Below are positions 32,590 to 41,537 of a DNA stretch of 64,000 nt, piece after piece. Origin of the DNA: Corynebacterium lubricantis DSM 45231 (GTDB taxonomy: Bacteria > Actinomycetota > Actinomycetes > Mycobacteriales > Mycobacteriaceae); the NCBI RefSeq assembly GCF_000379425.1, contig NZ_KB902193.1, positions 160,795 to 224,794 on the forward strand, in the 5' to 3' direction. How positions within the stretch are numbered: position 1 is the stretch's first letter; each line of letters starts with the position of its first letter. The notes below the pieces were generated by a model. That model was not told where the DNA came from, did not search any database, and was given only the letters and a program-made list of their open reading frames with translations. The position numbers and the translations under genes are program-made.

Positions 32590-34020
32590 CTAGCGAGTGA
32601 CCGACTCAGCTTGCTCACGCTGTGCCGAGGTGCGTGCTTCTTCGGACTCGATGACCGTTGTCGCTGCTGGGGAGCGCGGGATCAGTGCGGTACATACGGC
32701 ACCGACAAGTGCAGCAGCTGCGAAGATGTAGAAGGCGTAGGTGGGGCCAAGGCCTGCACCGATGATCAGACCACCGATGAGTGGGCCGAAGATACCGCCG
32801 AGGCGTCCGAAGCCTGCGGTCCAGGCCACACCGGCTGCGCGAGCCGAGGTGCCGTAGTAGTTGGCAGTCAGGCCGTAGGTGAGCACCTGGGTGCCCAGCA
32901 CGCCGATACCGGCGAGGGCGATTGGGACGTACATCGGAGCGACAGTGTTGAACTGTGGCAGGATCGCCAGCGAGATTGCCGCCAACAGGAAGGTGGAGGT
33001 GATCACGGTCTTCGCGCCAATGCGGTCGGCGAACTTGGAAGCGATAAGACCACCGATCACTGCGCCACCGTTCAGTGCGAGCAGGGAGTAGAGCGAGTCG
33101 TGCGAGGAAGCGCCGTTGGCCTGCATGATCTTCGGCAGCCAGGTGTTCAGACCGTAAGTGGACAGCAGGCCGATGAAGCTCATCGCGCCGATCAAGATCG
33201 TGCCAGGCAGGTAGGAGCGGGAGAAAATTCCTGCGAAACCGGTCTTTTCCAGGTCGGACTTCTTCTGGTTGTCGCCGGAGGTGGCGCGCTTGACGGCAGC
33301 CGCGGCGGCTGGCTCAGCCATGAACTGGTCCTTTGGCAGACCGAAGCGGTCACAGGTGGCCTCGGCTTCGTCGCGACGCCCGCGGGTCATCAGCCAGCGT
33401 GGGGATTCCGGCAGTGCGAAGTACGCCAGTGGCAGCAGGAAGATTAGTGGGGAGGCGCCGATCATGAACAGACCGCGCCAGCCGATTGCGTCCTCGAAGA
33501 GGAGGGCGAACACGGAAGCCATCACGCCGCCGGCGGGGACGCCGGAGTACACGATTGCGTTGAAGAAGTTCTTGCGGTTTGCCGGAGCGAACTCGGCGAT
33601 GATGGCACCGCCGGTGGCAACGATCATGCCCACACCGAGGCCGGTGAGGAAGCGCAGGAAGCCGAACATGAAGATCGAATTGGCCAGGGCGGTGACCAGC
33701 ATGCCAATTGAGAACCAGGCGATGGCGGTGATCATCACTTTACGACGACCGAGGCGGTCACCGACGGCACCTGCGGAGAGTGCACCGATCATCACGCCGA
33801 TCATGGCGTAGGAACCGAGGGTGCCGCCCACTGCTGGGCTGAGCTGGCCGATCTGGGTTGGGTCTTCCAACAGGGTGCCGAGGACGGCGCCGTAGATGAC
33901 GAGATCATAGCCGTCGAAAAGAATAGAGATACCGACAATGGCGAGGACCATGTAGACAGTTCTCTTGTGTTTTGGCGAGGCCCATGTGGTGCCTCGCGCT
34001 GCGGTCTGAGTGGTTGACAC
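32590..34020 (-). CDS. MFS transporter, aromatic acid:H+ symporter type
   Basis: A 476-residue 12-helix major-facilitator protein. Helix 1 carries the DGxD motif of the aromatic-acid/H+ symporter group (FDGYDLVIYG), the 2-3 loop has GDRLGRRK, and the central loop is long and charged. Start at GTG 34020 with AAGGAG six bases upstream; the longer open frame has no such site. Related corynebacterial proteins (BenK, PcaK, VanK types) import benzoate-like acids; no catabolic genes lie nearby. The 34021-34250 gap before it shows no clear gene or operator. Confidence 0.85.
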   Translation of the reverse strand: MSTTQTAARGTTWASPKHKRTVYMVLAIVGISILFDGYDLVIYGAVLGTLLEDPTQIGQLSPAVGGTLGSYAMIGVMIGALSAGAVGDRLGRRKVMITAIAWFSIGMLVTALANSIFMFGFLRFLTGLGVGMIVATGGAIIAEFAPANRKNFFNAIVYSGVPAGGVMASVFALLFEDAIGWRGLFMIGASPLIFLLPLAYFALPESPRWLMTRGRRDEAEATCDRFGLPKDQFMAEPAAAAAVKRATSGDNQKKSDLEKTGFAGIFSRSYLPGTILIGAMSFIGLLSTYGLNTWLPKIMQANGASSHDSLYSLLALNGGAVIGGLIASKFADRIGAKTVITSTFLLAAISLAILPQFNTVAPMYVPIALAGIGVLGTQVLTYGLTANYYGTSARAAGVAWTAGFGRLGGIFGPLIGGLIIGAGLGPTYAFYIFAAAALVGAVCTALIPRSPAATTVIESEEARTSAQREQAESVTR

Positions 34021-34250
34021 AATGCGCTCCTTAACAAACTTTCTTATTTGTGACAGTAAGCACATTCAACGTGGGTTATTTGATTGGCGAAACTAGGGAG
34101 ATGCCCAAAGAAACCCCGGGAGGATGTGTGCGCATGGTGAACTCGATGTTGCGAGAGCGTACAAGTTTGCTTTTTGGGAGTACGGGTGACATCGACCAAT
34201 ATGGCGAAAACGGCTGGTAAGGAGGGTGCTTTAGGCAAATCGGTCGATGG

Positions 34251-35315
34251 TTATACCTTTTTATTGCGCCCCGCGCCCTTCTGCCACGCGTCGATACCTC
34301 CGCGCAACGAAACCAGCCCCCGAATACCTTGTTTCTGCAGCGCAGCCACCGCCTTCGCGGAGCGTACTCCGGCCGCGCACTGGAAAACGACAGTTCGATC
34401 AGCGTCCCGAACCTGCTCGGGTACGAACCCACCCAGGATCTCGCCGAGCGGAATGTTGACCGCGCCGGGGATATGAAAAAGCGAAAACTCCTCGGGTTCG
34501 CGCACGTCAATAACCGTAACACCTGCAGGAATCTCGTCGACCTCATCCACAATGGGCACATCCGAGACCTGCTGCGGCGGCGCGGAAGCGAGCACGCGCT
34601 CGGTCACCGCTGGATCCCCCGCGAGTGGGATGTACTCCCACTTTCCAGTCAGCGAATCGTAGTAACCCAGGGTGCCTACAAGAGGCTCGCCGACCCCGAT
34701 GATTAGCTTGAGCGCCTCCATGGCCATGGCAGAACCAGTCACCCCCACCACAGGTCCGAGCACCCCGGCCTGCGCACATGAGGGCACTACGCCGGGCGCG
34801 GGCGGGGTGGGGAAGAGGTCCTCGTAGACGGGCCCGTGACCTGCCCAGAACACCGAAAGTTGCGATTCGTAGCCCAAAATCGAACCCCACACGTGCGGGA
34901 TTCCCAGGCGTGCAGCCGCGTGGGAGGCGATGTGGCGGGTATCAAAGTTGTCGGCGCCGTCCAGGATCACGTCGGCACCCTCAAATAATTCCAGGGCATT
35001 ATCCCAGGTCAGGCGCTGATCAAGCTGGATCACTTCCACATCTGGGTTCAAATCCTGTACGGCCGCGGCCGCCGAGGCCACCTTGGAGGTGCCGATTCGC
35101 TCCGTGGTGTGGATGACTTGCCGATGCAGGTTGGAGAGATCAACCACGTCGTCGTCGATAAGCGAAATGCGTCCCACACCGGCACCCGCGAGATACAGCA
35201 ATGCCGGCGAGCCGAGGCCGCCTGCGCCGATGACTGCGACGTGCGCGCCGAGCAGTTTTTCCTGCGCGTCGGTGCCTGTCAGGGTGATCTGGCGACGGTA
35301 GCGTGCGATGTCCAT
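34251..35315 (-). CDS. moeB: MoeB/MoeZ-type adenylyltransferase with rhodanese domain
   Basis: A 354-residue fusion. Residues 1-235 are an E1-like adenylyltransferase with the nucleotide loop VAVIGAGGLGSPALLYLAG, RISLIDDDVVDLSNLHRQV and DGADNFDTRH. Residues about 260-354 are a rhodanese domain with the active-site loop QCAAGVRSAKA. It activates the C-terminal Gly-Gly of MoaD (and possibly CysO- or ThiS-like proteins) and supplies sulfur. ATG 35315 overlaps the moaE stop (TAATG), so the two are coupled. Confidence 0.92.
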   Translation of the reverse strand: MDIARYRRQITLTGTDAQEKLLGAHVAVIGAGGLGSPALLYLAGAGVGRISLIDDDVVDLSNLHRQVIHTTERIGTSKVASAAAAVQDLNPDVEVIQLDQRLTWDNALELFEGADVILDGADNFDTRHIASHAAARLGIPHVWGSILGYESQLSVFWAGHGPVYEDLFPTPPAPGVVPSCAQAGVLGPVVGVTGSAMAMEALKLIIGVGEPLVGTLGYYDSLTGKWEYIPLAGDPAVTERVLASAPPQQVSDVPIVDEVDEIPAGVTVIDVREPEEFSLFHIPGAVNIPLGEILGGFVPEQVRDADRTVVFQCAAGVRSAKAVAALQKQGIRGLVSLRGGIDAWQKGAGRNKKV

Positions 35316-35779
35316 TAGTTCAGCCCCACCCACTGCGTGTCGCCGGAAGCCAATTCCTGCTCCTTCCAGATGGGTACCTCGGCCTTGACCCGATCCGCGA
35401 GCTCGGAGGCCGCAGCGAAGGCGTCCCCGCGGTGGGCCGCGGCCGCGAGAACAATGAAGGCTGCCTCGCCGATGGGGATGGGGCCGGTACGGTGTGCCGT
35501 CCAGACGCGCACATGCGGATGCTTGACGACGATTTCCTGCGCAATCCTGGTGATCTCCGCATCAGCGGTGGGGTGGCTGGAGTACGTCAGCGTAGCCACG
35601 CGCTGGCCGCCGTCGTGGTCGCGGACGATTCCCTCAAAGCTGACCAAGGCGCCCATCGCGCGTGTCATCGTGGCCTCGCGGGCGGCAGGCAGGAGCTCTT
35701 CGAGGTGATCCTCGGTCATAAAAGCGCCGATGACCTGGCCTGTTTGTGCGTAGACGTAGTCAGGATCTTTAGTGGACAT
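35315..35779 (-). CDS. moaE: Molybdopterin synthase large subunit MoaE
   Basis: A 154-residue protein with the MoaE landmarks GALVSFEGIVRDHDGGQRV, HRTGPIPIGEAAFIVLAAAAH and the C-terminal VPIWKEQE containing the active-site Lys. With MoaD it converts cPMP to molybdopterin. ATG 35779 is preferred (GAAGGAA just upstream) over ATG 35791; it overlaps the end of mog by 11 bases. Part of the moeA-mog-moaE-moeB unit. Confidence 0.93.
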   Translation of the reverse strand: MSTKDPDYVYAQTGQVIGAFMTEDHLEELLPAAREATMTRAMGALVSFEGIVRDHDGGQRVATLTYSSHPTADAEITRIAQEIVVKHPHVRVWTAHRTGPIPIGEAAFIVLAAAAHRGDAFAAASELADRVKAEVPIWKEQELASGDTQWVGLN

Positions 35780-36245
35780 TATTTCCTTCAATCGTGTCGA
35801 TGATGTGTCCGAGTATCGGCTCGAGCACCGTGCAGCCGTCTTTCACTCCGCCACGGGAACCGGGCAGAGTCATCAAGAAAGTGTGGCCGCTCACCCCGGC
35901 AATGGCGCGAGAAATGATCGCTGTGGGCACCTTCTTTAAGCCTTCATTCCAGAATGCGTGAACGATGCCGGGGATCTCGCGCTCGATGTGGGGTGCGACG
36001 GCCTCCACCGTGAGATCGTCCGGGGTCAGGCCAGTTCCTCCGGAGGTGAGCACCACGTTGGGGAGGTTGTCCTGAGCGAAGAGCTCGTCGATCGTGCGCT
36101 GAATATCTTTGTCGGCCACCACTACCGCATCGGGGGTATCGAAGCCCTGCTCGCGCAGAAATTCCACGGCGAGAGGACCGGAGCGATCCTGGTAAATGCT
36201 TGTGGCAGCGCGCGTCGAAGCGACGATGACAAGTCCGGTACGCAT
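35769..36245 (-). CDS. mog: Molybdopterin adenylyltransferase (Mog/MoaB family)
   Basis: A 158-residue MoaB/Mog-fold protein: VLTSGGTGLTPDDLTVEAV (molybdopterin-binding loop) and LMTLPGSRGGVKDGC near the C-terminus. It adenylates molybdopterin before metal insertion by MoeA. It starts 16 bases after the moeA stop and overlaps moaE. Whether it is Mog or MoaB in name cannot be decided from the sequence alone, as the families merge in actinobacteria. Confidence 0.88.
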   Translation of the reverse strand: MRTGLVIVASTRAATSIYQDRSGPLAVEFLREQGFDTPDAVVVADKDIQRTIDELFAQDNLPNVVLTSGGTGLTPDDLTVEAVAPHIEREIPGIVHAFWNEGLKKVPTAIISRAIAGVSGHTFLMTLPGSRGGVKDGCTVLEPILGHIIDTIEGNNVH

Positions 36246-36261
36246 GGATAGCTCCTAAATT

Positions 36262-37446
36262 TTAAAGGGGGTAGACGGTGACCAGGCTACCGGCTTGCAC
36301 CGTGGTTGACTGCGGGATTCGAATCAGGCAATCCGCGGTCACCGCCTGGGAAATTAGGTGTGATGCGGCCCCGCCGATAGGCATCGCACTTACGGTGGCG
36401 TCCGCGTAGTTGAGGTGAGCGCGACGGAACTGCTCGCGCCCGGGGATACCTGTGGTTTCTTCGCTGAGTACGGCCTCTAAGGAAGGCGGCACCGTGCCTA
36501 AGAAGGGGGCGACGTAGAGCCGGAAACTGACCCACGTGGAGACGGGGTTGCCGGGCAGTGCGATCACCGGGGTGCCGTTCAGCTTTGCCAGGCCCTGTGG
36601 GCCACCGGGTTGCTGAGCAACGTGCCCGAACCAGCCCGAAGGCTCGAGGACCTGGCGTACGACCTCAAACTTTCCGGCACTGATTCCGCCGGAGGTCACT
36701 AGCGCGTCCGGCTGGTACTCGTCGATGGCCTGTTCGAGGTCGGCGCGCAGGGCCGCGGGGTCGTCGTTAGTGGACACATGGCCGACCACTTGGATGCCAT
36801 AGTGCTCAGCGAGCGCCCGCAACATGGGCGCATTGGAGTCAGGGATGGTCGCAGCACCCGGGGCACCGATTTCAGCACCGCCGGTCACGATGACGATGCG
36901 GCCGGGACGCATGACTTCTACCTCGGCGATCGATTGAGCCGCAAGCGTTGCGACGACTGGCGCAGTCACCTTAGTTCCCGCAGGTACAACTATCCCGCCC
37001 GCAGGTATGTCAGATCCTTGGCGACGAATGAACTGTCCCGTTGGCACTGCCGGGACCTCAACGAATGCGCCCTCACTGCCAAAAGTGGGCGGAACACACT
37101 TTTCTACCGGGACGATCGCAGCCGTACCGCGGGGGATTCTTGCGCCCGTCATGATTGGGGCGATTGCGGCGGAAACGCCGTCGGGATAGATCTGATCGGG
37201 ATCGGTGCCAGCGGCGACGGTCGGGCCCACGCGGAACTGCCCTGGGGTGCCGTTGATGTGGTCGATGGAGAGTGCATACCCATCCATCTGCGAATTATCG
37301 AAGCGTGGAGATGGGTGCTCAGCTATCACATCTTCTGCGGTGACTGCCTGCGCGTGGGCAGCATCAACCAACCCGAGGGAGATAGTTCCTCGCCTGCCAA
37401 GAAGGGATTCGACTGCCTGTGCGTGTTGCTCTGGTGTGCGTGCCAT
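36262..37446 (-). CDS. moeA: Molybdopterin molybdenumtransferase MoeA
   Basis: A 394-residue four-domain protein. DNSQMDGYAL near the N-terminus, the central MoCF-binding loop with VTSGGISAGKFEVV and the C-terminal VIALPGNPVSTWVSF are diagnostic. MoeA inserts molybdate into adenylylated molybdopterin. First gene of the minus-strand cofactor operon and divergent from moaD, 71 bases away. moaA and moaC, needed for the first step, are not in this window. Confidence 0.93.
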   Translation of the reverse strand: MARTPEQHAQAVESLLGRRGTISLGLVDAAHAQAVTAEDVIAEHPSPRFDNSQMDGYALSIDHINGTPGQFRVGPTVAAGTDPDQIYPDGVSAAIAPIMTGARIPRGTAAIVPVEKCVPPTFGSEGAFVEVPAVPTGQFIRRQGSDIPAGGIVVPAGTKVTAPVVATLAAQSIAEVEVMRPGRIVIVTGGAEIGAPGAATIPDSNAPMLRALAEHYGIQVVGHVSTNDDPAALRADLEQAIDEYQPDALVTSGGISAGKFEVVRQVLEPSGWFGHVAQQPGGPQGLAKLNGTPVIALPGNPVSTWVSFRLYVAPFLGTVPPSLEAVLSEETTGIPGREQFRRAHLNYADATVSAMPIGGAASHLISQAVTADCLIRIPQSTTVQAGSLVTVYPL

Positions 37447-37517
37447 AATTACTTCCCGATATTACCCGGGACAACTGGTAGAAACTTCCACTAAAGCCTG
37501 GGATAGTAGAAGCCGAG

Positions 37518-37775
37518 ATGGAAATTCACTATTTTGCTGCAGCACGCGCATCAGCCGGCACCGCAACGGAAACGCTGGGCGGAGATTTCTCCACGCTCAG
37601 CGACGTGCTCGATGCCGCGATTCGCCAACACGCCGAGCCAGTAGAAGGAGCACTGCCATTGGCTGAGGTGCTTGATCGCTGCACCTATTTACTCGACGGG
37701 CACCGCGCAGAGCGCAACGCACCCGTGGGCGGCGCGCAGCGGATTGATGTGCTCCCGCCGTTTGCCGGTGGCTAG
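37518..37775 (+). CDS. moaD: Molybdopterin synthase sulfur carrier MoaD
   Basis: An 85-residue ubiquitin-like protein (MEIHYFAAARASAGTATE...) ending DVLPPFAGG. The terminal Gly-Gly is the site that MoeB adenylates and that carries the sulfur. Divergent from moeA; its stop codon shares bases with the stop of the aminotransferase on the other strand (37772-37775). Confidence 0.92.
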   Translation: MEIHYFAAARASAGTATETLGGDFSTLSDVLDAAIRQHAEPVEGALPLAEVLDRCTYLLDGHRAERNAPVGGAQRIDVLPPFAGG

Positions 37776-38794
37776 GCGTTAATCGCGTCCCACACGGCGA
37801 GGAACTGATTTGCTTCTTCCTCGGTGGTCACAGAAACACGCAGACCCTCGGGGAAAGCACGAGCAAGGATGCCCTGCTCGGCGAGGGCCGCGGCCAGAGT
37901 GTTGGCATCGACGCCTGGAAGCCAGACGAAGTTCGCCTGCGAATGCTGTGCACCGATGTGGTCTGCGACGCGGTCTCGGATAGCCACGGTTTCATCCGTG
38001 CGCTCCAGCAGCTCGTCGGCGCTGCGTAGCGAGGCAACGGCGCCTGCTTGCGCCACCGCGGACACCCCAAAGGGGATAGCTACCTTGTCTAGCGCGGTAA
38101 TCAATTCTTCCGAGCCGAACGCATAACCGACGCGCACACCAGCTAGGCCATAGGCCTTGGAGAAGGTACGGAGTCCCACCACGTTGGGGTAGCGCTCGAT
38201 AGCCTCGGTTGCTACGACGGTATCTTCATCACGATTGAACTCGAAGTAGGCTTCGTCGAGGCCAACAACCACGTTGGTAGGGACCTTCGCCATGAACTCG
38301 TCGAACTCTGCCTGAGTGATGATTTGGCCCGAAGGGTTGTTGGGATTGCAGAGGAAAATGAGGGACGTGGAATCGTCGATAAGCGATGCCATGCGATCAA
38401 GGTCGTGCTTGCCGTCCTCCCGCAACTCCACGGGGCGTGGCTCGGCGCCAACAACCTGGGCGAAAATGGGGTACGCCTCGAAGCTGCGCCACGGGTAGAT
38501 CACATTGTTGTGCTCGGTAGAGGTGATCTGGACGAGCTGCTGGCACAGCGCCGAGGAACCGTTGCCTACCGCGACCTGCTGTGGGGTTACGCCCAGGTGG
38601 TCGGCGAGCGCTTCCTTGAGCTCCTGGGCGCCCATATCCGGGTAGCGGTTGGCGGTGGCTGCTGCCTGCGCCATTGCCTCGACGGCAGACGCCAGCGGAG
38701 GGGTGGCAACCTCGTTGGAGGAGAGCTTTAAGGCCGTGGTGTTGCGCTTGCCTGGGACGTAGGCGGGGATCGTGGAGAGGTCAGGGCGAATCAT
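37772..38794 (-). CDS. pat: Aromatic amino acid / histidinol-phosphate-type aminotransferase
   Basis: A 340-residue fold-type I PLP aminotransferase of the HisC group: KLSSNEVATPP at the start, FLCNPNNPSGQ, LDEAYFEF and the PLP-lysine motif RTFSKAYGLAG. Corynebacteria carry a HisC-like enzyme, Pat, beside the molybdenum cofactor genes that acts on phenylpyruvate and hydroxyphenylpyruvate. I call it that by context and length; a true histidinol-phosphate activity cannot be excluded by eye. Confidence 0.85.
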   Translation of the reverse strand: MIRPDLSTIPAYVPGKRNTTALKLSSNEVATPPLASAVEAMAQAAATANRYPDMGAQELKEALADHLGVTPQQVAVGNGSSALCQQLVQITSTEHNNVIYPWRSFEAYPIFAQVVGAEPRPVELREDGKHDLDRMASLIDDSTSLIFLCNPNNPSGQIITQAEFDEFMAKVPTNVVVGLDEAYFEFNRDEDTVVATEAIERYPNVVGLRTFSKAYGLAGVRVGYAFGSEELITALDKVAIPFGVSAVAQAGAVASLRSADELLERTDETVAIRDRVADHIGAQHSQANFVWLPGVDANTLAAALAEQGILARAFPEGLRVSVTTEEEANQFLAVWDAINA

Positions 38795-38860
38795 GTGTTT
38801 TAGTCTAGTGCGGGTGGTTTGGTTTCAAACCACTGCATTAGGTACGATGCTTTATGGCCT

Positions 38861-38950
38861 GGAGATGTGCCAGAGTGGCCGATTGGGGCTCCCTGCTAAG
38901 GAGTTGACCACGCAAGTGGTCCGCAGGTTCAAATCCTGTCATCTCCGCCA
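38861..38950 (+). tRNA. tRNA-Ser (anticodon GCU)
   Basis: Acceptor GGAGATG/CATCTCC, anticodon arm CTCC-CTGCTAA-GGAG giving GCT, long variable arm, encoded CCA at 38948-38950. A tRNA-Arg follows after one base. Confidence 0.95.
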
Positions 38951-38951
38951 G

Positions 38952-39027
38952 GCGCCCGTAGCTCAACGGATAGAGCATCTGACTACGGATCAGAAGGTTG
39001 GGGGTTCGAATCCCTCCGGGCGCACCA
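38952..39027 (+). tRNA. tRNA-Arg (anticodon ACG), copy 1, with encoded CCA
   Basis: Acceptor GCGCCCG/CGGGCGC, anticodon loop CTACGGA giving ACG (A34 is deaminated to inosine by TadA, encoded at 49970). The 73-base body is identical to the copy at 45769, but only this copy encodes CCA. Confidence 0.95.
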
Positions 39028-39043
39028 AATTTTTAGGTGTTAT

Positions 39044-39074
39044 GCCCTCGCTCTCTGGAGTCGGGGGCGTTTTT
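39044..39074 (+). terminator. Terminator after the tRNA-Ser/tRNA-Arg pair
   Basis: GCCCTCG pairs with CGGGGGC (one G-U pair), followed by GTTTTT. The remaining 39075-39286 gap shows no further gene. Confidence 0.65.
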
Positions 39075-39286
39075 CGTTTCGAGCTTGTCGGGTAGCTAGC
39101 CGGGCTCGAGCCACACGCTCGTGAACGCGGAACGGTCTGCACAAGAACCGGAAATCGGTACTGGTCTTCTGATAAATTCATTGACACGGCAAATTAGCCG
39201 GATATTTAGCAATTCCCTAATTCGCGTTGACAGAAGTCAGAAATTCGTTCTATGCGTGGTTTCGGGAGTTTGGGAGAGAGCGATCA

Positions 39287-40330
39287 ATGAACAATCGAAC
39301 AATCAACCTCATTAGTGACGACGATCCACTATGGACGGAGTTATTGACTCATGTCCGGCACGACCTCGATCACCTCCCCGAGTATCTCGGTTTTCGTGAC
39401 AAGCACGCTGGCACAACTACGAAGATGTTTGTACTTCAAGAGGGGGAGAACCTTCTTCTAGTACCACTCGTGTTTACTCCCCTCGAACCTGGGTTCGTGG
39501 ACGCGGCCTCACCACAGCTTCAATCCTCGCCGGTTTTTTCCGCGGAGTCGACTCCGGAATGGAGAAATGCAGCAATCGAGGAAATGCTGGAATTCTTGCG
39601 AGACAAGGGAGTCGTCTCGCTCTTTCTGAGAACCCACGCATTGCTTGATTCTGTGCACGAAGATTTCACGCCGTTTGGCACAGTAATGGAACATAATCTG
39701 ACTTACGCCGTTCCACTGCAGGGTTCGCTCGACGAGATTCGTTCGCGAATGCGCAAGAACCACCAGCGGAACATCAAATCTGCAAAGAAGAAAGGACTTT
39801 CCGTAGTACAAGATACGGAATGGGAAAGTCTTGAAGAGTACCACTGGATTTATAGCCAAACAATGGAACGCGTCGGCGCCACCGATGAGTTTCGTTTTAC
39901 CAAAGAGTACTTTGAAGAGCTGCGGGATGTTCTTGGGAGCCACGGTTCACTTTGGGTGATAAGAATCGATGGCGTGTTGGCTGGAGCTCACCTAGTTACT
40001 GAGGTGGATGGCACGGTGCAATACCTCTACGGTGGAAGCCACCCAGAATATTTCCGAAAATTCCCTCAAATTGCGCTATTTGATGCAGTCCTTGAATGGG
40101 CGTACGAGCGAGGGAACGATTATTACTTCCTCGGTGGTGGTTTGCAAGAATCCTTGCACCATTTCAAAGCCGGAATTACCGATTTCCATCCGCGGCCTGG
40201 AAGCGTTCGGATCGTGGTAAATCCAGAAGTATTCAATCGTCATTGTGCCCAGTGGGAGGCCACTTATGGGGAGAAGATTGAAGATCACGCTGGCTTTTTC
40301 CCGCCGTATCGACGTACCTTCGATGAGTGA
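39287..40330 (+). CDS. FemAB-like GNAT-fold acyltransferase
   Basis: A 347-residue protein with two GNAT-like halves. RKNHQRNIKSAKKKGLSV near the middle and FRFTKEYFEELRDVLGSHGS, then LVTEVDGTVQYLYGGSHPEYF are typical of FemAB/BioF2-like acetyltransferase proteins, which transfer amino-acyl or acyl groups, often in envelope synthesis. ATG 39287 has GGGAGAG upstream. The DNA is more A+T-rich and uses codons (AGA, TTG, TTC/TTT mix) unlike its neighbours; lying directly after a tRNA pair, it may be acquired. It ends one base before the stop of the convergent tetR. Confidence 0.75.
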   Translation: MNNRTINLISDDDPLWTELLTHVRHDLDHLPEYLGFRDKHAGTTTKMFVLQEGENLLLVPLVFTPLEPGFVDAASPQLQSSPVFSAESTPEWRNAAIEEMLEFLRDKGVVSLFLRTHALLDSVHEDFTPFGTVMEHNLTYAVPLQGSLDEIRSRMRKNHQRNIKSAKKKGLSVVQDTEWESLEEYHWIYSQTMERVGATDEFRFTKEYFEELRDVLGSHGSLWVIRIDGVLAGAHLVTEVDGTVQYLYGGSHPEYFRKFPQIALFDAVLEWAYERGNDYYFLGGGLQESLHHFKAGITDFHPRPGSVRIVVNPEVFNRHCAQWEATYGEKIEDHAGFFPPYRRTFDE

Positions 40331-40978
40331 TTAGTTACTGAGCTTATTTTGATTAGGCTCTCCGGGCCCGCATCCTTGCATCCCAGCCCAGACCAACTCA
40401 AAGGCGCCCGTTAGACGTTTGTGCACCGCAGGGGTGTATTGGTCCTCGCCACGCACGACTACTTGGTAATAGATCGCGCCGTAAATGGCATCAAGTGCTG
40501 CGTCGAGATCCACATCAGCTTGAATGTCACCACGCTCCTGAGCAATGCGTAGCGCTGCGATTGGTGAACTGCGTCGAAGCTCGACGCTGTTGCTCCAATA
40601 GGATAACTGCAGATCGTGGTCGGCCATCATCAGTTCAAGACGCTTGCGGAAACGTCGGAAAGGATAGTTCGGCCCGACCGAATCATTAATGGGATCCTTG
40701 GGGAAAATCGTCTGTTTTAAGGCAGTCTTCACGTCTCCCGTTGTGTCGATGGCTACTGGTTTGCGACCTTTGTCCAGCGCTGCAGCCATCAAATCGGTCA
40801 TCGAAGGCCAACGCCGATACACCGCCGCCCGGGACACCCCACTTTCAGAAACGACGGCGTTCACCGTGACTTGTTGGTCGTTGTCGATCAATCTGAGAGT
40901 CGCATCGAGGATTCTTTCGTCGAGGCCTTCTTGCCTCGGCCTGCCAGGGCCTGGATTAACGGGAATCGTACGAGTCAT
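40331..40978 (-). CDS. TetR-family transcriptional regulator
   Basis: A 215-residue regulator. A Pro/Gly-rich tail (NPGPGRPRQEGLDERIL) leads into the HTH (QVTVNAVVSESGVSRAAVYRRW), then a helical effector domain. ATG 40978 is used; a TTG at 41005 is an in-frame alternative. It converges with the FemAB-like gene with no gap, and lies 116 bases after the holin-family gene on the same strand. Target and ligand unknown. Confidence 0.88.
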   Translation of the reverse strand: MTRTIPVNPGPGRPRQEGLDERILDATLRLIDNDQQVTVNAVVSESGVSRAAVYRRWPSMTDLMAAALDKGRKPVAIDTTGDVKTALKQTIFPKDPINDSVGPNYPFRRFRKRLELMMADHDLQLSYWSNSVELRRSSPIAALRIAQERGDIQADVDLDAALDAIYGAIYYQVVVRGEDQYTPAVHKRLTGAFELVWAGMQGCGPGEPNQNKLSN

Positions 40979-41094
40979 CGGGTCCAACGGTCCTCTCTTT
41001 AACAACGTGAGGGTGAGTACAACAAGTTTCTTGAAGGGGAGGTTCTATTATAAACGGAACTGCTGGAGTTCAATGCCTCGTCGCAAAGCGAAAT

Positions 41095-41505
41095 CTACTG
41101 CCGCAGGCCACCGGTGACCATGCCCAGCAGGCCACGCGCGAGTGCCAGCACGGCGGCACCGATCAGGGCTGGCCAGAAGCCGTCGATGATTAACCCCAAT
41201 CCGAATTGATTCGAGAGCCAGCCGGTCAGCGCAAACACGGCCGCGTTTAAAACGAGCACGAAAAGACCGAAGGTCAGGCAGGTGATGGGTAGTCCCAGGG
41301 CGCGCAGGATCGGGCTGACCACGGCGTTTACCACAATGAAGATGGCGGCCACGGCCAGAAAAGCAAGGACAAGATCGTTGCTCGGATCGCCGGTCCACGT
41401 GGTGGAGGGGCCCACCAGGTCGATGCCAGGGACGAGGGCGGTGACGGCCCATAGCGCGAGGGCCGTGATGATGACGTCGAGGAGAAAGTTAAACAGTCGG
41501 GCCAT
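41095..41505 (-). CDS. Four-helix membrane protein, phage-holin superfamily IV (PF04020 type)
   Basis: A 136-residue protein of four hydrophobic helices (about 8-28, 48-66, 73-95, 102-130) with the family text AIFIVVNAVVSPILRALGLPI. Members are annotated mycobacterial phage holin superfamily IV but are chromosomal and widespread; nothing here suggests a phage. Short intergenic region (32 bases) shared with divergent mgtE. Confidence 0.82.
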   Translation of the reverse strand: MARLFNFLLDVIITALALWAVTALVPGIDLVGPSTTWTGDPSNDLVLAFLAVAAIFIVVNAVVSPILRALGLPITCLTFGLFVLVLNAAVFALTGWLSNQFGLGLIIDGFWPALIGAAVLALARGLLGMVTGGLRQ

Positions 41506-41537
41506 GGTTTTCCATTCTACTGGCCATTCCTGGCCTT

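Noticed and set aside
41095..41505. Phage lysis gene (holin)
   Set aside because: The family name is historical. No endolysin or phage gene is near, and the protein type is a common chromosomal one.
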